DNA of 64,000 bases from Sphingobacteriia bacterium. Lineage in GTDB: Bacteria; Bacteroidota; Bacteroidia; Chitinophagales; Chitinophagaceae. The DNA is taken from positions 558,001 to 622,000 of the forward strand of contig JAFKLS010000017.1 in NCBI GenBank assembly GCA_017304675.1, written 5' to 3'. Shown one piece after another: positions 35,989 through 44,185 of this stretch. The notes under the pieces were generated by a model. It was not told where the DNA came from. It saw only the letters and a list, made by a program, of their open reading frames with translations, and searched no databases. A program made the position numbers and the translations under genes. Within the stretch, counting starts at the first letter, position 1, and each line of letters starts with the position of its first letter.

Positions 35989-36019
35989 TTTGTTAAAAAA
36001 ACAGTTTCCCCTATTTTTG
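35989..36019 (+). promoter_or_regulatory. Promoter of the PpiD/SurA-like gene
   Basis: TTTG (35989-35992), a 19-bp spacer and TATTTTTG (36012-36019) are a full match to the Bacteroidota promoter. The leader would be about 40 nt. Confidence 0.75.
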
Positions 36020-36067
36020 CCAGCCGCAATAAGCGGATAGTTTATAAACAATTCCAATTAAAAAAGT

Positions 36068-38167
36068 ATGTCTGTTATTCAAAAAATTCGGGACAGGGGT
36101 GCATGGATCATGTTTGCCTTGATTGCCCTTGCGTTGATTGCCTTTATTCTTCAGGACAGAGCATTAGGTGGTGGAAGAGGCGGATTATTTAATGGTAATA
36201 CAACAACAATCGGTAAAGTGAATGGTGTTGCCATAGAGCGATCAGAGTTTGAACAAAAACTGGCTATGTATGGCGCCAACGGAACACAAAGAGAGCAGAT
36301 GATTACACAGCTTTGGAATGCCGAAGTTGGTACTATTATTATGCAACAGGAATTTGATAAACTTGGTTTAGCAGTGGGCAGTAAAGAATTAGGTGATATT
36401 ATGTTTGGAGAAAACTCTCCGTTGAGAAGAGAGTTTACAGACCCTCAAACAGGCATTTTTAAAGAAGCGGATGCCCGCAAGGCATTTGAGCAGCTAAAAA
36501 AATCAAAAAATGCAGAACAGCGCAGAACCATTGCCGAAATGTATATTACACCGGCTGTACAGCAGGCATTGCAACAAAAATACCAGGCACTTATTCAACA
36601 GTCATTATATGTACCAAAATGGTTAAGTGAAAAAACACAGGCCGATAATAATACCATTGCTTCAGTAAACTATGTGTTTGTACCATATACCAGTGTTTCT
36701 GACAGCAGTATTAAAGTAAGCGATGATGAAATAATGGCTTATGCCCGCAAGCATTCTAAAGAATATGAAAGAGATGATGAAATACGCAATGTTAATTATG
36801 TAAGTTTTGATGCTACACCGAGCAGCACAGATTCTGCTGCTGTTTACAACCAGGTATTGTCTCTGAAGAATGAATTTCGTGCAGCAACAGATATACCTTC
36901 TTTCTTCTCTAAAGTAGGAAGCGATTTACCTTATAATGCAGGATTTATAAGCAGAAAGGAGATTAAGCAAAAAGCAATTGATTCAGTTGAAAAACTCCCA
37001 GTGGGTGGTATTTACGGGCCATACCTGGATGGTAACGAATATGTTTTGGCTCGTTTGGTTAATGTTAAACAACTTCCAGACTCTGCAAAAGTTCGCCATA
37101 TTCTCGTGGCTACTCATCAACCCGATCAGCAATCCGGATCATTAATGAGGGTAAGGGAAGACAGTGCAGCCCGGAAGATTATGGATTCTGTTGAAATGGA
37201 ATTAAAGGCCGGAAAAGCTTTTGATTCTGTTTGTGCCAAATATTCTGATGATGGTAATAAAAATAAAGGGGGTGTATACGATTATTTTCCTACAGGAAGA
37301 ATGGTTCCTGAATTTAATGAGTATGCTTTTGAGAAACCCGTGGGTAGTAAAGGTGTAATTAAAACCGACTATGGTTATCATTATGTTGAAGTATTAGGGC
37401 AAAAAGGTTCTGGTCCGGCATATAAAGTTGCTTACCTGGCTAAACAGATATTAACAAGCAATGAAACAGACAACAATGCACAGAATGCTGCAGCTCAGTT
37501 TATAGGTACAGCAAAAAATAAAAAAGCTTTTGATGATAACTGTATTAAACTAAATAAGCTGGCTATACCGGTAACCGATATTCATGAAAATGATTATCAG
37601 GTAAACGGGTTAGGAGAGAGCAGACAGTTGGTTCGTTGGGTATATGAGCATAATACAGGTGATATTACCGATCAACCAATCAGGATTGGCGATAAATACA
37701 TAGTTGCTGTTATTACTGCCGATATTAAACCAGGGCTTCCTCCGGTTCAGGTATTAAGGCCAATGGTTGAATCTGTTGTTCGCAATGAAAAGAAAGCAGC
37801 ACAATTAATTAAAGATAAATTTAAAGGTGCTTCTTTAGAAGCGATTGCTTCAGCAAACAATGTAACAGTGCAAAAAGCAGACAGCTTATCTTTCAGTAAT
37901 GCCTTTATCCCCGGCATAGGTGCCGATCCTAAGTTTACCGGGGCATCTTTCAATGCTGCTTCTAAAGGAAAAGTTACAGAAGCTATTGCTGGCACAACAG
38001 GTGTTTTTGCAATTAAGGTTGATAATATAGGTGCTAAAGCTGGCAGTGCAGATGCAGAAGCGGTAAAACAAAACCTTTTACAATCGCAAAGAATGGCATT
38101 GTACAGAGGTGTTGAAGCGCTGAGAAAGGCAGCAAGCATTAAAGATTACAGAAGTAAGTTCTATTAA
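36068..38167 (+). CDS. SurA/PpiD-type peptidylprolyl isomerase
   Basis: 699-aa membrane-anchored foldase facing the periplasm. A short cytoplasmic start and one transmembrane helix (about residues 12-29, WIMFALIALALIAFIL) are followed by a SurA_N-type chaperone domain (about 45-190), a parvulin rotamase domain (about 340-460, SAKVRHILVATHQPD and the region around GGVYDYFPTGRMVPEFNEY) and a C-terminal parvulin-like half. The layout is that of PpiD, which helps outer-membrane and secreted proteins leave the Sec translocon. It is monocistronic with its own promoter and terminator. Confidence 0.9.
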   Translation: MSVIQKIRDRGAWIMFALIALALIAFILQDRALGGGRGGLFNGNTTTIGKVNGVAIERSEFEQKLAMYGANGTQREQMITQLWNAEVGTIIMQQEFDKLGLAVGSKELGDIMFGENSPLRREFTDPQTGIFKEADARKAFEQLKKSKNAEQRRTIAEMYITPAVQQALQQKYQALIQQSLYVPKWLSEKTQADNNTIASVNYVFVPYTSVSDSSIKVSDDEIMAYARKHSKEYERDDEIRNVNYVSFDATPSSTDSAAVYNQVLSLKNEFRAATDIPSFFSKVGSDLPYNAGFISRKEIKQKAIDSVEKLPVGGIYGPYLDGNEYVLARLVNVKQLPDSAKVRHILVATHQPDQQSGSLMRVREDSAARKIMDSVEMELKAGKAFDSVCAKYSDDGNKNKGGVYDYFPTGRMVPEFNEYAFEKPVGSKGVIKTDYGYHYVEVLGQKGSGPAYKVAYLAKQILTSNETDNNAQNAAAQFIGTAKNKKAFDDNCIKLNKLAIPVTDIHENDYQVNGLGESRQLVRWVYEHNTGDITDQPIRIGDKYIVAVITADIKPGLPPVQVLRPMVESVVRNEKKAAQLIKDKFKGASLEAIASANNVTVQKADSLSFSNAFIPGIGADPKFTGASFNAASKGKVTEAIAGTTGVFAIKVDNIGAKAGSADAEAVKQNLLQSQRMALYRGVEALRKAASIKDYRSKFY

Positions 38168-38198
38168 TAATTTATTCCTGGTACAGGATAAACAAATT

Positions 38199-38229
38199 AA
38201 AGCCCTTCTCCAAAGAGAAGGGCTTTTTA
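38199..38229. terminator. Bidirectional terminator
   Basis: AAAGCCCTTCTC (38199-38210) pairs over 12 bp with GAGAAGGGCTTT (38215-38226), with A/T runs on both sides. It stops both the foldase gene and the convergent kdsB. Confidence 0.92.
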
Positions 38230-38230
38230 G

Positions 38231-38956
38231 TTATAGTAAGCCGGCTGCTTTTTCAAGATCTTCCGGCGTATCAATTTCAACACCCATATAGTCTGTTACC
38301 ACCATTTTTAATGTAACTCCATTTTCTAAATAACGGAGGCATTCAATTTTTTCTGCTGCTTCCAGTGGAGTCATTTCCCAGGAAGTAAAATTTAACAGGG
38401 CCTGTTTTCTAAAAGCATATACACCAATATGCTCGTAATAAATAGGCGTTATTTTTTTCTCTCTTGGATATGGAATGATCGATCTGCTGAAGAACAAAGA
38501 ATTAAAATTTTTATCTACCGCCACTTTTACATAATTGGGATCCGCAATTAATGCTGCTTCTTTCAATACCTGCATTAAACTTGCTACCTGTATGTTATTG
38601 CCATCAGGCCCGTTAAAAACAGAAAGCAGTTTTTCTAAAGGCTCTTTTTTAACAAAGGGTTCATCTCCCTGTACATTTACTATAATTTCTACGTTTAAAT
38701 CTTTTGCAGCCTCTGCAATTCTGTCGCTTCCGCTTTCATGTTCTTTTTTGCTCATAATGGCTTTGCCGCCATTATTGGTTATTTCATTATAAATAATATC
38801 ACTGTCTGTAACAACAAATACATCATCGAATAAACCAGTGGCTACCGTATTATCGTAAGTATGCCTGATAACGGTTTTATTTCCTAAAGGTTGCATTAGT
38901 TTGGCCGGAAACCTGGTGGCCGCATAGCGTGCCGGAATCATGGCAACAATATTCAT
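38231..38956 (-). CDS. kdsB: 3-deoxy-manno-octulosonate cytidylyltransferase
   Basis: 241-aa enzyme that activates KDO to CMP-KDO for lipopolysaccharide inner-core assembly, in the cytoplasm. Signatures: [15 protein letters not shown] (residues 7-21), [10 protein letters not shown], the [12 protein letters not shown] motif and [10 protein letters not shown] with the Mg-binding Asp. Length is normal. It is followed upstream in the same direction by two acyltransferase genes that fit lipid A synthesis, suggesting a small LPS cluster. Confidence 0.97.
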   Translation of the reverse strand: MNIVAMIPARYAATRFPAKLMQPLGNKTVIRHTYDNTVATGLFDDVFVVTDSDIIYNEITNNGGKAIMSKKEHESGSDRIAEAAKDLNVEIIVNVQGDEPFVKKEPLEKLLSVFNGPDGNNIQVASLMQVLKEAALIADPNYVKVAVDKNFNSLFFSRSIIPYPREKKITPIYYEHIGVYAFRKQALLNFTSWEMTPLEAAEKIECLRYLENGVTLKMVVTDYMGVEIDTPEDLEKAAGLL

Positions 38957-38968
38957 TCTTATTAATTT

Positions 38969-39862
38969 TTAGTCTATTATTAAATGTCCGTGTTTTTTTT
39001 CATCAAACTCGTGTTTCCATTTTTTATGGCTCCACAAATAGTTGGCAGGATGTTGTTTAATTGATTCTTCAATTTTATGAAGCAACAATTTGGTGAGCGT
39101 TCCTTCTTTTTTAAAATCTTCGCGTGGGTTAATAGATATTAATTCAAAATCCAATTGGTAAAAACCTCTTTTTATTTTATAAAAATCGGCATAAATAACA
39201 GCGGTATTATTTTGTTTCGATCCCTTTTCCGGTCCTTTTACCAAAGGTGTTTTTTTTCCAAAAAAATTGCCCCAATAAGCATTTTCAGGATTTCCCGGAT
39301 TTTGATCGCTAACGAGGATTAAAGAATATTTTCCTGAACTATATTTCTTGAATTCGTTTCTATAATTAGTGGCCGAAATTAAAACGGTTTTAAATTTTGT
39401 TCTGATGGTATATATCAATTTGTTGAATGATTTATTTTTCAGGGGCATGTACACAACAAGAAAAGGGAATTTACTTTCAATACCAACGGAAAGATTGGCA
39501 AACTCCCAGTTAAAATAATGGCCTGTAATAATTTGAACTTTATCCACTTTCTCGTACAGATCATTCAATACATTTATGTTGTTTGTTTTAAACCTGCGCA
39601 ACATTTCTTTTTCAGAAATGGAAATGAGTTTCAAGGTTTCAATGAAGTTGTCAATAAAGTTGTGGTAAAAATCTTTGGCAATCCTTATTCTTTCTTTCTC
39701 GGTTTTTTCAGGGAATGCAATTTGCAAATTATTCAGCACCACTTTTTTTCTATAACCAAAAACATAGTATACGAGTATATATATACCATCACTTATAAAG
39801 TATAATATAAACCAGGGTAATAAGGAAAACAGGTAGAATATAAAATAAAGAAAAGCGTACAT
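38969..39862 (-). CDS. LpxL/HtrB-type lipid A acyltransferase, copy 1
   Basis: 297-aa inner-membrane-associated acyltransferase of the lysophospholipid/lipid A late-acylation family. A hydrophobic N-terminus (residues 1-35) anchors it. The catalytic HX4E motif is H115-E120 (TGHYFNWE). The C-terminus has the WSHKKWKHEFDEKKHGHLI block shared with its neighbour. It should transfer secondary acyl chains to lipid A or act on a related envelope lipid. It lies 12 bp from kdsB and 6 bp from its paralogue, so the three form one operon. Confidence 0.9.
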   Translation of the reverse strand: MYAFLYFIFYLFSLLPWFILYFISDGIYILVYYVFGYRKKVVLNNLQIAFPEKTEKERIRIAKDFYHNFIDNFIETLKLISISEKEMLRRFKTNNINVLNDLYEKVDKVQIITGHYFNWEFANLSVGIESKFPFLVVYMPLKNKSFNKLIYTIRTKFKTVLISATNYRNEFKKYSSGKYSLILVSDQNPGNPENAYWGNFFGKKTPLVKGPEKGSKQNNTAVIYADFYKIKRGFYQLDFELISINPREDFKKEGTLTKLLLHKIEESIKQHPANYLWSHKKWKHEFDEKKHGHLIID

Positions 39863-39868
39863 TTTAAG

Positions 39869-40759
39869 TTATTTATCGTCTATCACTAAGTGGCCGTATT
39901 TTTTTTCATCGAACTGGTGTTTCCATCTTCTATGGCTCCATAAATAATTAGCCGGCCTTTCTCGAATACAATTTTCAATATATTCAACAAAAGACCGTGT
40001 TAACATTCCTTCTTTATAGTCGTTGGGAGAAGTGGTTATTGTTTCAAATTTCATTTCAAAATAACCACGTTTTATTTTATGGAAATATACAAAAACAATG
40101 GCTGTGTTTTTGCACTTTGCTCCTTTCTCCGGCCCTTTTGTAAAGGGAGTTAATTTGCCGAAGAAGGTTGTCCAGTAAGCATTTTCAGGGCTACCGGGGG
40201 CCTGGTCTGCTGCTAAACCCAGCGCATATGGCCGTGCAGCATATTCATTGAAATTTGTTTTAAATTTTGTTGCAGGAATTAAAATGGTTCCAAATCTGGA
40301 ACGCATATCATACATGATTTTTTCAACAGGTTTGTTTGCAATAGGGCTGTATACACCAAGCCAGGCGTAAGAGATGTTTAAGGAAATACCAAGGTTAATG
40401 ATCTCCCAATTAAAAAAATGACCGGAATGAAACTGAACGGATTGGCCGGTTTTATACAAGTCATTTATGGGTTGCAGATTTGTAATAAATCTTTTTTGTA
40501 TTTCTTTTTTGGATATGGAAATACATTTAACCGTTTCTACAATCGTATCAATGAAATTATGATAAAAATCTTTTGCAATGCGTATTCTCTCTTTTTCGGT
40601 TTTATCAGGAAAGGCAATGTATAAATTACTTAAAACGATTTTTTTTCTGTAGCCAAAAACATAGTACACCAGCACATAAATTACATCGCTTATAAAATAA
40701 AGTACAAACCACGGTAATAAAGAAAGCAGGTAAAAAAGGGCATACAGTATATAATACAT
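39869..40759 (-). CDS. LpxL/HtrB-type lipid A acyltransferase, copy 2
   Basis: 296-aa paralogue of the next gene in the operon, alike over its whole length. Both share the YFISDxIYxLVYYVFGYRKK block and the EKERIRIAKDFYHNFID block. The catalytic HX4E is H114-E119 (SGHFFNWE). The middle third, which shapes acyl-chain specificity in this family, is the most diverged part, so the two enzymes probably add different acyl chains or act at different positions. The gene is preceded by nadB with a 21-bp gap. Confidence 0.9.
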   Translation of the reverse strand: MYYILYALFYLLSLLPWFVLYFISDVIYVLVYYVFGYRKKIVLSNLYIAFPDKTEKERIRIAKDFYHNFIDTIVETVKCISISKKEIQKRFITNLQPINDLYKTGQSVQFHSGHFFNWEIINLGISLNISYAWLGVYSPIANKPVEKIMYDMRSRFGTILIPATKFKTNFNEYAARPYALGLAADQAPGSPENAYWTTFFGKLTPFTKGPEKGAKCKNTAIVFVYFHKIKRGYFEMKFETITTSPNDYKEGMLTRSFVEYIENCIRERPANYLWSHRRWKHQFDEKKYGHLVIDDK

Positions 40760-40780
40760 GGTTTTATTCTTTTTGGGAGC

Positions 40781-42379
40781 TTACAGAATTATGTTTTGCA
40801 ATAACTCGCTTTTATGAGGATGATCTGTGTTAAAATGCAGGCCACGGCTCTCTTCTCTGAATTCGGCTCCTTTTACAATCAGGTAACCTACGGTAATAAG
40901 ATTTCTTAATTCACATAATTGCGGGGAAACTTTGGTGGAACGATAAAGTTGTTCCGTTTCTTCAAATAAGAGATCCAATCTTTTCATGGCTCTTTTTAAA
41001 CGCACATCGGTTCTAACAATACCAACATAATCGCTCATTACCTGTTGCAGTTCTTTCAGGCTTTGCGTAATAAGGATCATTTCTTTCGGGTCTGTTGTTC
41101 CTTTTGCATCCCAATCCGGAATTGTTTTTTGTTCAAAAGCAAACTCCCCGATCAGTACTGTACTGCTTACAAAACATCTGTGGGCAAATACCATAGCTTC
41201 CAATAAGCTGTTACTGGCAAGCCTGTTGGCTCCATGCAGGCCGGTGCTGGCACATTCTCCTGCGGCATATAGGTGTTGAATGGATGTTTTACCGAAAGCA
41301 TCTGTTTTAATACCTCCGCAGCTATAATGTGCCGCAGGTGCAACAGGAATCATCTGGCGCGAAATATCAATACCGATACTCAAACATTTTTCATAAATAT
41401 TTGGAAAATGATGAATGAATTTGGTTTTATCCATGTGCCTGCAATCCAGGTATACGTGTTCGGTTCCTCCTTTTTTCATTTCACTATCAATGGCTCTGGC
41501 AACAATATCTCTTGGTGCAAGGTCTTTTCTGGTATCGTAGGCTTCCATAAAAGCTTCCCCATTTTTATTGCGTAAAATACCCCCATCGCCCCTGACTGCT
41601 TCGGTTATTAAGAAAGAGGGAGATGTACCTGGTTCGAACAGCGCCGTAGGGTGAAATTGAATAAATTCCATGTTTTCAATCCTTCCTTTAGCCCTATATA
41701 CCATTGCCACACCATCGCCGGTAGCGATTTTAGGGTTAGTGGTGGTTCTATATGCTTGGCCGCATCCGCCACTGGCCAATAAAGTAATGTTGGCTAATAT
41801 TTTTTCTATTTTATTAGTATGGAGGTTTAGAACATATACACCATAACAGGTTATGTTTTGTGTTGATTTTGTAACGAGGTAACCCAGGTGGTGCTGTGTA
41901 ATTAAATCAATCACAAAGCAATGGTTAACGATCTGAATATTAGAAAAACTTTGCGCTTTCTCTAATAATGCTCTTTCTATTTCTTTTCCCGTTATGTCTT
42001 TATGATGTAAGATGCGGTACTCACTATGGCCGCCCTCTCTGCCAAGGGCATAATCTCCTGTATCTGTTTTGTCGAAACTGGTACCGAATTGAATGATCTC
42101 TTTAATTCTTTCCGGGCCTTCTTTCACTACAATTTCAACTACTTCTTTATTACAAAGACCATCGCCGGCAACCAAAGTATCTTCAATATGTTTTTCAAAA
42201 CTATCATTTACCTCGTCCCATACACCGGCTACACCCCCTTGTGCGTATTTGGTGTTCGTTTCGTCTGCTTGGGTTTTGGTGACTATTAAAACCTTTTTTT
42301 CTGGGAAGCGCATAGCCGTTTTAATAGCATATGTAAGCCCGGCAATACCGCTGCCAATAACTAAAAAATCTGTTTGCAT
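40781..42379 (-). CDS. nadB: L-aspartate oxidase
   Basis: 532-aa flavoprotein that oxidises L-aspartate to iminoaspartate, the substrate of NadA. FAD-binding GSGIAG at residues 9-14; EFIQFHPTALFEPG and LITEAVRGDGG are the succinate-dehydrogenase-family active-site motifs; AHYSCGGIKTDAFGKT and GECASTGLHGANRLASNS complete the FAD site. Residues TKYAQGGVAGVW near position 45 fit aspartate oxidase. It is separated from nadA by the foldase and LPS genes, and is probably the first gene of the nadB-lpxL-lpxL-kdsB run. Confidence 0.96.
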   Translation of the reverse strand: MQTDFLVIGSGIAGLTYAIKTAMRFPEKKVLIVTKTQADETNTKYAQGGVAGVWDEVNDSFEKHIEDTLVAGDGLCNKEVVEIVVKEGPERIKEIIQFGTSFDKTDTGDYALGREGGHSEYRILHHKDITGKEIERALLEKAQSFSNIQIVNHCFVIDLITQHHLGYLVTKSTQNITCYGVYVLNLHTNKIEKILANITLLASGGCGQAYRTTTNPKIATGDGVAMVYRAKGRIENMEFIQFHPTALFEPGTSPSFLITEAVRGDGGILRNKNGEAFMEAYDTRKDLAPRDIVARAIDSEMKKGGTEHVYLDCRHMDKTKFIHHFPNIYEKCLSIGIDISRQMIPVAPAAHYSCGGIKTDAFGKTSIQHLYAAGECASTGLHGANRLASNSLLEAMVFAHRCFVSSTVLIGEFAFEQKTIPDWDAKGTTDPKEMILITQSLKELQQVMSDYVGIVRTDVRLKRAMKRLDLLFEETEQLYRSTKVSPQLCELRNLITVGYLIVKGAEFREESRGLHFNTDHPHKSELLQNIIL

Positions 42380-42461
42380 GGTACAATTTCAAATGGCAAA
42401 GAAACAAACTATTCAGCAGTTTGTTTTCTGAATGCGAAAACATTAGCAAAAGCTTTCTGTT

Positions 42462-42469
42462 TATTTTTG
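42462..42469 (+). promoter_or_regulatory. Putative promoter -7 box of the DUF2480 gene
   Basis: TATTTTTG matches TAnnTTTG, 17 bp before the start codon; a -33 element is not clear. Confidence 0.4.
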
Positions 42470-42486
42470 TATTGTAAAATTGCAGT

Positions 42487-42993
42487 ATGAGCGATCTATT
42501 GGTAAATAAAGTGGCTGAAAGCGGATTGATTTCTTTTGATCTGGAGGAATATTATCCGAAATCGGACATTAAATTGTTTGATCTGAAAGATTATCTTTTT
42601 ATGGGATTGATTTTAAAAGAAAAAGATTTCAGAGCTGCTTTGCAAACAACTGATTGGGAAATTTATCGAGATGCTTATGTTGCTATTACATGTTCTGCCG
42701 ATGCTATTATTCCCATGTGGGCAAACATGCTGGCGGCAAGTTATTTACAACCTGTTGCAAAAGATGTTGTGTTTGGCGACGAAAAAAAATTAATGGAAGC
42801 GGTTTTACTACAGCGTATTAATAATATTGATGTTTCGGCATTTGAAGATAAACGTGTGGTGGTAAAAGGTTGCGGTGAGGTTGCAATCCCTGAAGCAGCA
42901 TATGTTGCCATCACCAATAAATTAAGGCCGGTTGTGAAAAGTATCATGTACGGCGAGCCTTGCAGCACAGTTCCGATTTATAAGAAGAAGTAA
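42487..42993 (+). CDS. DUF2480 family protein
   Basis: 168-aa cytoplasmic protein typical of Bacteroidota. DUF2480 spans the entire sequence, with conserved FDLKDYLFMGLILKEKDFR near residue 37, the ITCSADAIIPMWANMLAA block near residue 68 and a terminal YGEPCSTVPIYKKK. The fold is predicted alpha/beta. Function is not known. It is divergent from nadB and sits alone, followed by two palindromic repeats. Confidence 0.85.
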   Translation: MSDLLVNKVAESGLISFDLEEYYPKSDIKLFDLKDYLFMGLILKEKDFRAALQTTDWEIYRDAYVAITCSADAIIPMWANMLAASYLQPVAKDVVFGDEKKLMEAVLLQRINNIDVSAFEDKRVVVKGCGEVAIPEAAYVAITNKLRPVVKSIMYGEPCSTVPIYKKK

Positions 42994-42995
42994 TG

Positions 42996-43030
42996 TAATG
43001 TCATTCTGAACTTGTTTCAGAATGACATTA
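42996..43030. repeat. 15-bp perfect palindromic repeat (GTCATTCTGAAC type)
   Basis: TAATGTCATTCTGAA (42996-43010) pairs perfectly with TTCAGAATGACATTA (43016-43030) around a 5-nt loop. It begins 2 bp after the DUF2480 stop and lies between convergent genes, so it may also act as a transcription terminator, although there is no T run. Confidence 0.8.
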
Positions 43031-43037
43031 AAAGTAG

Positions 43038-43058
43038 ATGCCGAACCTGGTTCGGCAT
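43038..43058. repeat. Second palindromic repeat (ATGCCGAACC type)
   Basis: ATGCCGAACC (43038-43047) and GGTTCGGCAT (43049-43058) form a perfect inverted repeat. With its neighbour it shares the pattern GTCAT-n-C-n-GAAC and ends in ATGAC, so the two look like members of one REP family. Confidence 0.75.
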
Positions 43059-43064
43059 GACTGA

Positions 43065-43529
43065 TTAGTGATTCATAAACTTCCACAAGCCTCCTAATGC
43101 TTTTCTTTTTATTCTGGTTTGAAAAAAGGAGGCCCAGCCAAATAAAACGCCACTTAATCCTAATGCTTGTTTGCTCCAGTTGTATAAATTAAACTGATCT
43201 GTGTGTTCTGTTATTAACCCGTTTTGAATTCTGAAATGTGCTTTAATATTGTTTATCACTTTTCTTTTTCGGGGCCCGAATAAATAAGTGGCTGTCCAGT
43301 TGCAGGTTGCATATTCTTCATCCAATAATTCAATATTGCTGAATGTTAGTGAAAAATCAGTTGCTCTTTTGCAAAGCATTTCCCACATAGCCTGAGGTTC
43401 GCCATTCTGTAAAATGCCAAAAACAGGATCATTAAAAACCACATTTGCTGCATAACAACTTTGCATGGCTGTGTAATCCAGTTTTTGAAAAGCAGTGTAA
43501 AACTTTTCTATTAATTCTTTATTGTTCAT
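43065..43529 (-). CDS. NTF2-like / SnoaL-fold protein
   Basis: 154 aa. The N-terminus reads ELIEKFYTAFQKLDYTAMQS and continues with VVFNDPVFG, the standard start of SnoaL-like nuclear-transport-factor-2-fold proteins; TDQFNLYNWSKQALG near the end fits the same family. These are small cone-shaped domains acting as enzymes or binding proteins; no catalytic residues can be assigned here. It lies 1 bp after the next gene upstream and is co-transcribed with it. Confidence 0.82.
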   Translation of the reverse strand: MNNKELIEKFYTAFQKLDYTAMQSCYAANVVFNDPVFGILQNGEPQAMWEMLCKRATDFSLTFSNIELLDEEYATCNWTATYLFGPRKRKVINNIKAHFRIQNGLITEHTDQFNLYNWSKQALGLSGVLFGWASFFQTRIKRKALGGLWKFMNH

Positions 43530-43530
43530 T

Positions 43531-44145
43531 TTATTTCTTTTGCATGTACTTCCAGTTTCTTGGTTTACCTTCTGCCAGCCATTCTATCATTTGCTCTATT
43601 CTTTTTTCTTTGGTTGCTTCTGTTTTTGCCTCTTCAATCCACTGGGTATATTCTTTTTTATGAGAAGGAGGAAAGTTTTCGAATGTTGTTAATGCCGCTT
43701 TATTTTTTTTAATGGATTTGATGATGTATTCAGGAATAACCAATTCTTTTTTAACAATAGGTTTTTTCTCTACTTTAATTCCTTCATCATTCAGCTTCAT
43801 TGCTTCTTTTATATATGCAATAAATTTTTTGTCGGAAGGAAGGTCTTTTAATGAAGATATTTTTCCTAAATGCCCCATCGCCGTTTCTGTCTTTGCATTT
43901 TCCATCAATGCAGGATCACTCATTAATGCACCTTTCCAAAAACTGAAGGAGCAATGTTGCTTAAAAGCAGCCACACTGCACATCATTTCCCCTTTATAAT
44001 CAAAATGTGGAAAGCCCCATTTTATCTTTTCTTCCGTATCAGGGCAAGCTTTGTGCACCAATGCCCTAACATGTTTTAAAATGGGTTGTGCAAATGGTTG
44101 CGCTTTGGCAATATAGTCGTCAACTTTTTTATTGATGATTGGCAT
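43531..44145 (-). CDS. DUF1801/YdeI family protein
   Basis: 204 aa from the ATG at 44145 (MPIINKKVDDYI); an ATG five codons upstream is possible. The N-terminal DUF1801 part (about 1-115) includes KIKWGFPHFDYKGEMMCSVAAF. The C-terminal part (about 145-204) carries SHKKEYTQWIEEAKTEATKEKR and MIEWLAEGKPRNWK, the OmdA/YdeI-like helical motif linked in some bacteria to tolerance of antimicrobial peptides. The exact function is unknown. It forms a two-gene unit with the SnoaL-like gene. Confidence 0.85.
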   Translation of the reverse strand: MPIINKKVDDYIAKAQPFAQPILKHVRALVHKACPDTEEKIKWGFPHFDYKGEMMCSVAAFKQHCSFSFWKGALMSDPALMENAKTETAMGHLGKISSLKDLPSDKKFIAYIKEAMKLNDEGIKVEKKPIVKKELVIPEYIIKSIKKNKAALTTFENFPPSHKKEYTQWIEEAKTEATKEKRIEQMIEWLAEGKPRNWKYMQKK

Positions 44146-44185
44146 AAGTAAGAATTGCAAATTTTAAATTAGGGAGTACAAATCA

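Larger units (their letters stand above)
35494..36067. other. 574-bp divergent intergenic region with DnaA-box cluster
   Basis: The region separates nadA from the foldase gene. It starts AT-rich (35494-35550). It carries one perfect and several near-consensus DnaA boxes, a palindrome CACAGTATAACTGTG (35878-35892), a terminator-like hairpin (35964-35982) and a good promoter for the downstream gene (35989-36019). A 33-codon frame at 35649-35750 is not supported. See the finding on a possible origin. Confidence 0.6.
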
